The notes under the pieces are model-generated. The model searched no databases, was not told the DNA's origin, and was given only the letters and a program-made list of their open reading frames with translations. The position numbers and the translations under genes were made by a program. Shown piece after piece: positions 62,738 through 64,000 of a stretch of DNA of 64,000 nt. This DNA is from Chaetorhynchus papuensis (Eukaryota; Chordata; Aves; Passeriformes; Rhipiduridae), in NCBI GenBank assembly GCA_013396525.1, contig VWYX01000845.1:178502-242501 (forward strand), given 5' to 3'. Numbering within the stretch: the first letter of the stretch is position 1; every line of letters begins with the position of its first letter.

Positions 62738-62860
62738 AAGGACACTTGCAGGGATGGGGCAGCCACAGCTTCTCCAGCCAGCTTTGCCAGGGCCTCCCCA
62801 CCCTCATTGGGAGGAACTTATTTCTCATCTCTAATTTAAGTCTACCTTCTTTCCGTGGCA
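62738..62860 (-). mobile_element. CR1 LINE fragment without 3' end
   Basis: GACACTTGCAGGGATGGGGC, AGCCACAGCTTCTCCAGCC, CAGGGCCTCCCCACCCTC and GGAGGAACTTATTTCTCATC are an inner reverse CR1 segment. The terminal GGTTTGGGTTGG part is absent, so a deletion removed the retrotransposition end. Confidence 0.75.
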
Positions 62861-64000
62861 AATGAACAAAGACTGGGCAATGGTGTTGGGTTGAAGTTTG
62901 GTCAAGGAAAAATTAGGAAGCTTGAGTCTTAGAAAGAGGTTTAAGATGTGATTTAATTTTAAAATTAGCCCGTTTTGGAGCTTGGATACCTTTGTGCTTT
63001 TTATCAACAGTTTGTGTTTGGTTCAGAGGAGAATGGGAACTGCACCCCGACATGCTTAGAGAAGAACTAATGTTCTATATTCAGGTATTTTAGCAAAAGT
63101 CAATTCTCATTTATTTCCATGTGTTACTCATGTCATTGCATGAATCATTGCGAAAGATATGGAGAGGAGAATAAAAAGAAGTCAAATTGGAAAGGCCTAG
63201 TATTTTTCATACATTGCCAGTTATGACATTTAATCTTAATTGTGTCTGAATTTGACTGATTTTCCAATTGCCTGAGTTTAGCAAGAGTTATGTTGTTGCT
63301 AGGACACAGAGACTTCATGTGATACAACTGTCATCAACCTAAAAGAAAGATTTTAAAGACTGAATCTTATATTTGCACTCACAAGTGCATTTTGAGCAGT
63401 GATATCTTAATGCAGAAGGACCACAACATCCTTATTCTGAAATAAAGTCGTTGAGGAATGTCTCATTTTTTTAATCTCTCTGTGGATAAACTGGAAAGAG
63501 GAGCATATCCACCCTCGTGGTCATTTCCTGTGGTTCCTTAGTCATGGTTTGTTTGGCCTTTTCATGTTCTCAGGGGTGAGTTTGGTCTGGTTTGGTTTTA
63601 TTCTGTTCCGTGGGAGGTGCCCCAGTACCATCCATTTCTGCCACCGGTTTGCTTCCCCCTTGTGAAAATTAATCCTTTATTTTTGGGCACAGTCACAGCT
63701 GCTGGGCTGGCTCTGCATCCCCTCCAAGACCACCTCCTGTTGTCCTGGCCTTGGGGAATGCCCTGCTTTGTGTTCATGTGGGCCTTGAACCATCCACGTA
63801 GCAATTACGAGTCCCAATTCCATACTGGTGACTTCCCAGCCCGACCTCTGGGATGTTTTTATGGAAAGATTGGAGGCCGTGGGTTTTATGAATCAACCGA
63901 GTGCCTTTAGCAGCAGCAGAGCCTTCATTTCTCTCTCAGCCCTAAAAGTCCACAGCAGAATTTCTGTAATGAGGTAGAATAAGGCCAGTGAGGTCCTTGC

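Larger units (their letters stand above)
48668..64000 (+). other. start of intron 3 (at least 15.3 kb, leaves the window)
   Basis: Begins with GTAAGT. No ADAM-like exon was found in it on the + strand when I looked for the expected FTETHY-type motif by eye. Apart from the listed CR1 copies and simple repeats it is single-copy sequence without a recognisable gene on either strand. This includes the gene-free stretches 48700-53940, 54040-55380, 55590-56180, 57120-61740 and 62870-64000. Confidence 0.65.

Noticed and set aside
48668..64000. Search for ADAM exon 4 (expected FTETHY-type motif)
   Set aside because: No stretch with matching codons between an AG acceptor and a GT donor was found by eye, so intron 3 is taken to extend past the window. 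A profile search of the downstream sequence would settle it.

Overview
The window looks like avian, probably songbird, genomic DNA. It carries about sixteen truncated CR1 (chicken repeat 1) LINE copies. Several of these have the 3' end typical of birds: a GTGTCCCTGCCCATGG core, then GGTCCCTTCCAACCCAAACC, then ATTCT-type short repeats. There is also one solo retroviral LTR with a target-site duplication and a second LTR-like sequence. Coding sequence is under 1% of the window. There are no bacterial-type operons and no CRISPR. I recognised no tRNA or rRNA gene.

One protein-coding gene is supported, on the + strand and incomplete at its 3' side: the start of an ADAM-family metalloprotease, best read as ADAM12. 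Exon 1 (2386-2512) gives the start codon and signal peptide and lies in a CpG-rich island. Exon 2 (18564-18685) and exon 3 (48594-48667) encode the first part of the prodomain. The three exons join in phase with consensus GT-AG splice sites and give 107 codons plus two bases. The metalloprotease, disintegrin and later domains must lie beyond base 64000. ADAM12 is preferred over ADAM9, ADAM19 and ADAM33 from remembered similarity at the exon 2/3 junction and from the very long introns. Without a search this assignment is likely, not certain.

Layout: 1-2385 is the 5' flank, with a G-quadruplex motif, a poly-T tract and the rising edge of the CpG island. 2386-2512 is exon 1. 2513-18563 is intron 1 (16,051 bp), with four CR1 fragments, a GC-rich minisatellite and a striking nested perfect palindrome at 15945-16029. 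18564-18685 is exon 2. 18686-48593 is intron 2 (29,908 bp), with CR1 copies in both orientations, an 18-bp minisatellite, the solo LTR at 33812-34199, a possible second LTR near 41.6-42.2 kb, and a CR1 copy ending only about 80 bp before exon 3. 48594-48667 is exon 3. 48668-64000 is intron 3, which leaves the window, with four CR1 fragments, a homopyrimidine tract and a 32-bp tandem duplication.

I found no clearly new biological system. The observations most worth checking are the nested palindrome, the LTR with its fold-back sequences, and pairs of similar inverted CR1 copies inside one transcription unit. All other long open reading frames look like chance frames or translated CR1 and simple repeats.
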